From: Streptomyces sp. NBC_01235
Lineage (GTDB): Bacteria; Actinomycetota; Actinomycetes; Streptomycetales; Streptomycetaceae
Reading direction: 5' to 3'
Length of the DNA: 64,000 nucleotides
NCBI RefSeq assembly: GCF_035989285.1
Contig: NZ_CP108513.1
Location: forward strand, 744,001 to 808,000
Part shown: positions 63,575 to 64,000 of the stretch, piece after piece
How positions within the stretch are numbered: the first letter of the stretch is position 1
How the letters are laid out: each line of letters opens with the position of its first letter
The notes under the pieces: model-generated
What the model saw: the letters and a program-made list of their open reading frames with translations, nothing else
The model's database searches: none
Told to the model about the DNA's origin: nothing
Program-made: the position numbers and the translations under genes

Positions 63575-63969
63575 CGGGCGAGCAGGGTGCGCACCCCTTC
63601 CGACGTGAGGGTGAGCGGATGGTCGCCGGCCGCGTCGATGGCGAGGGACAGCTCGCCGGTCGGCCACTGCGCGGCGAGGGCGCCAAGGGGCACCAGACGG
63701 TAGCGGGCGACGTCCGGCAGCAGGTCCGCCATCTCGGGTTCGGAGGTGAACACCGGCACCACGGGCGCGCCGCCGGGCTGCTCCAGCACAGGCAGGGCGA
63801 CCGTGGTCGGGTCGGTGACGTCCTCGTCGGTGGCGTCGTCGGGCACGGGCACGAGGACGTCGCAGTGCGCGAGCGTGTCCAGTGCCGCCGTGTTCTCGGT
63901 GTCCCGGGCCAGCGCGTCCAGCGCCAGCGCGGCGGGGTTGTCGGTGGGGTCGTACGCGGGTGTGTCCAT
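63571..63969 (-). CDS. SseB N-terminal domain protein
   Basis: The 132-residue protein reads CDVLVPVPDD, PVVPVFTSEPEMADLLP and GELSLAIDAAGDHPLTLTSEGV, the pattern of the SseB N-terminal domain (PF07179), a small protein in actinobacteria of unclear role. The ATG at 63969 has GGGAGAG upstream. It is cytoplasmic. Confidence 0.85.
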   Translation of the reverse strand: MDTPAYDPTDNPAALALDALARDTENTAALDTLAHCDVLVPVPDDATDEDVTDPTTVALPVLEQPGGAPVVPVFTSEPEMADLLPDVARYRLVPLGALAAQWPTGELSLAIDAAGDHPLTLTSEGVRTLLAR

Positions 63970-64000
63970 GGCAGCTCTCCCTGGTAACGGCGGTCCGGCC

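Overview
The base composition (very high G+C), codon use with G/C in the third position, Streptomyces-type signal peptides, PadR/TetR/LacI regulators next to their targets, and the density of secreted polysaccharide hydrolases all point to a Streptomyces chromosome. I see no rRNA, tRNA, CRISPR, phage or transposase genes. The many dead genes and accessory sugar-use loci suggest a chromosome arm rather than the core, which is an inference.

Layout. 232-5840: a sugar-uptake locus (solute-binding lipoprotein, two ABC permeases, GH43 enzyme) divergent from its LacI regulator. 6174-9646: a type I Baeyer-Villiger monooxygenase, then an FAD monooxygenase divergent from a TetR regulator with two matching palindromic operators between them. 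9958-12015: the PTS-dependent dihydroxyacetone kinase operon dhaKLM, followed by an 11-bp tandem repeat. 12121-15290: dead genes around an intact class 3 lipase with two IPT/TIG domains. 15483-18583: secreted proteins, including a GH75 chitosanase and a fibronectin type III protein. 18580-21714: PadR regulator, 2,4-dienoyl-CoA reductase, small conserved protein. 21835-27346: secreted protein, PAS/GAF/PP2C phosphatase, anchored protein, PrmC-like methyltransferase, MarR. 27480-28010: dead genes. 28201-35857: sulfite-oxidase-like enzyme and its flavin reductase, Rv1733c-like membrane protein, CE7 esterase, SnoaL-like proteins, a serine hydrolase, a methyltransferase, a broken PadR gene and a Pro-rich anchored protein. 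36012-36727: a decayed dehydrogenase and a transporter tail. 37150-43097: a short Rho paralogue, a DD-carboxypeptidase, two polyprenol-linked mannosyltransferases and an alpha/beta hydrolase.

43107-49206 is a coherent amide amino acid locus: FadR-type regulator, amino acid permease, asparaginase, aspartate ammonia-lyase and glutaminase all read leftwards, the first three coupled by 4-nt GTGA overlaps. It predicts asparagine uptake, conversion to aspartate and then fumarate, and glutamine conversion to glutamate. 49329-52500 holds uppP, a crcB-DUF190-crcB fluoride-export operon and an SMP-30 type enzyme.

52743-60904 is a galactan-use locus. A secreted GH53 endo-galactanase and a GH42 beta-galactosidase read left. 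A solute-binding protein, two permeases and a LacI regulator read right. A lac-type palindrome overlaps the promoter. 61066-63969: VOC protein, MarR regulator, membrane protein, a decayed ABC ATPase and an SseB-domain protein.

Two themes stand out. First, at least six separate patches hold frameshifted or truncated gene remnants, each beside intact genes. Second, several clear regulatory palindromes can be matched to neighbouring regulators. The most unusual intact gene is the short Rho paralogue. It keeps the ATPase motor but has lost the aromatic RNA-contacting residues of the primary binding site, and it has a long C-rich leader.
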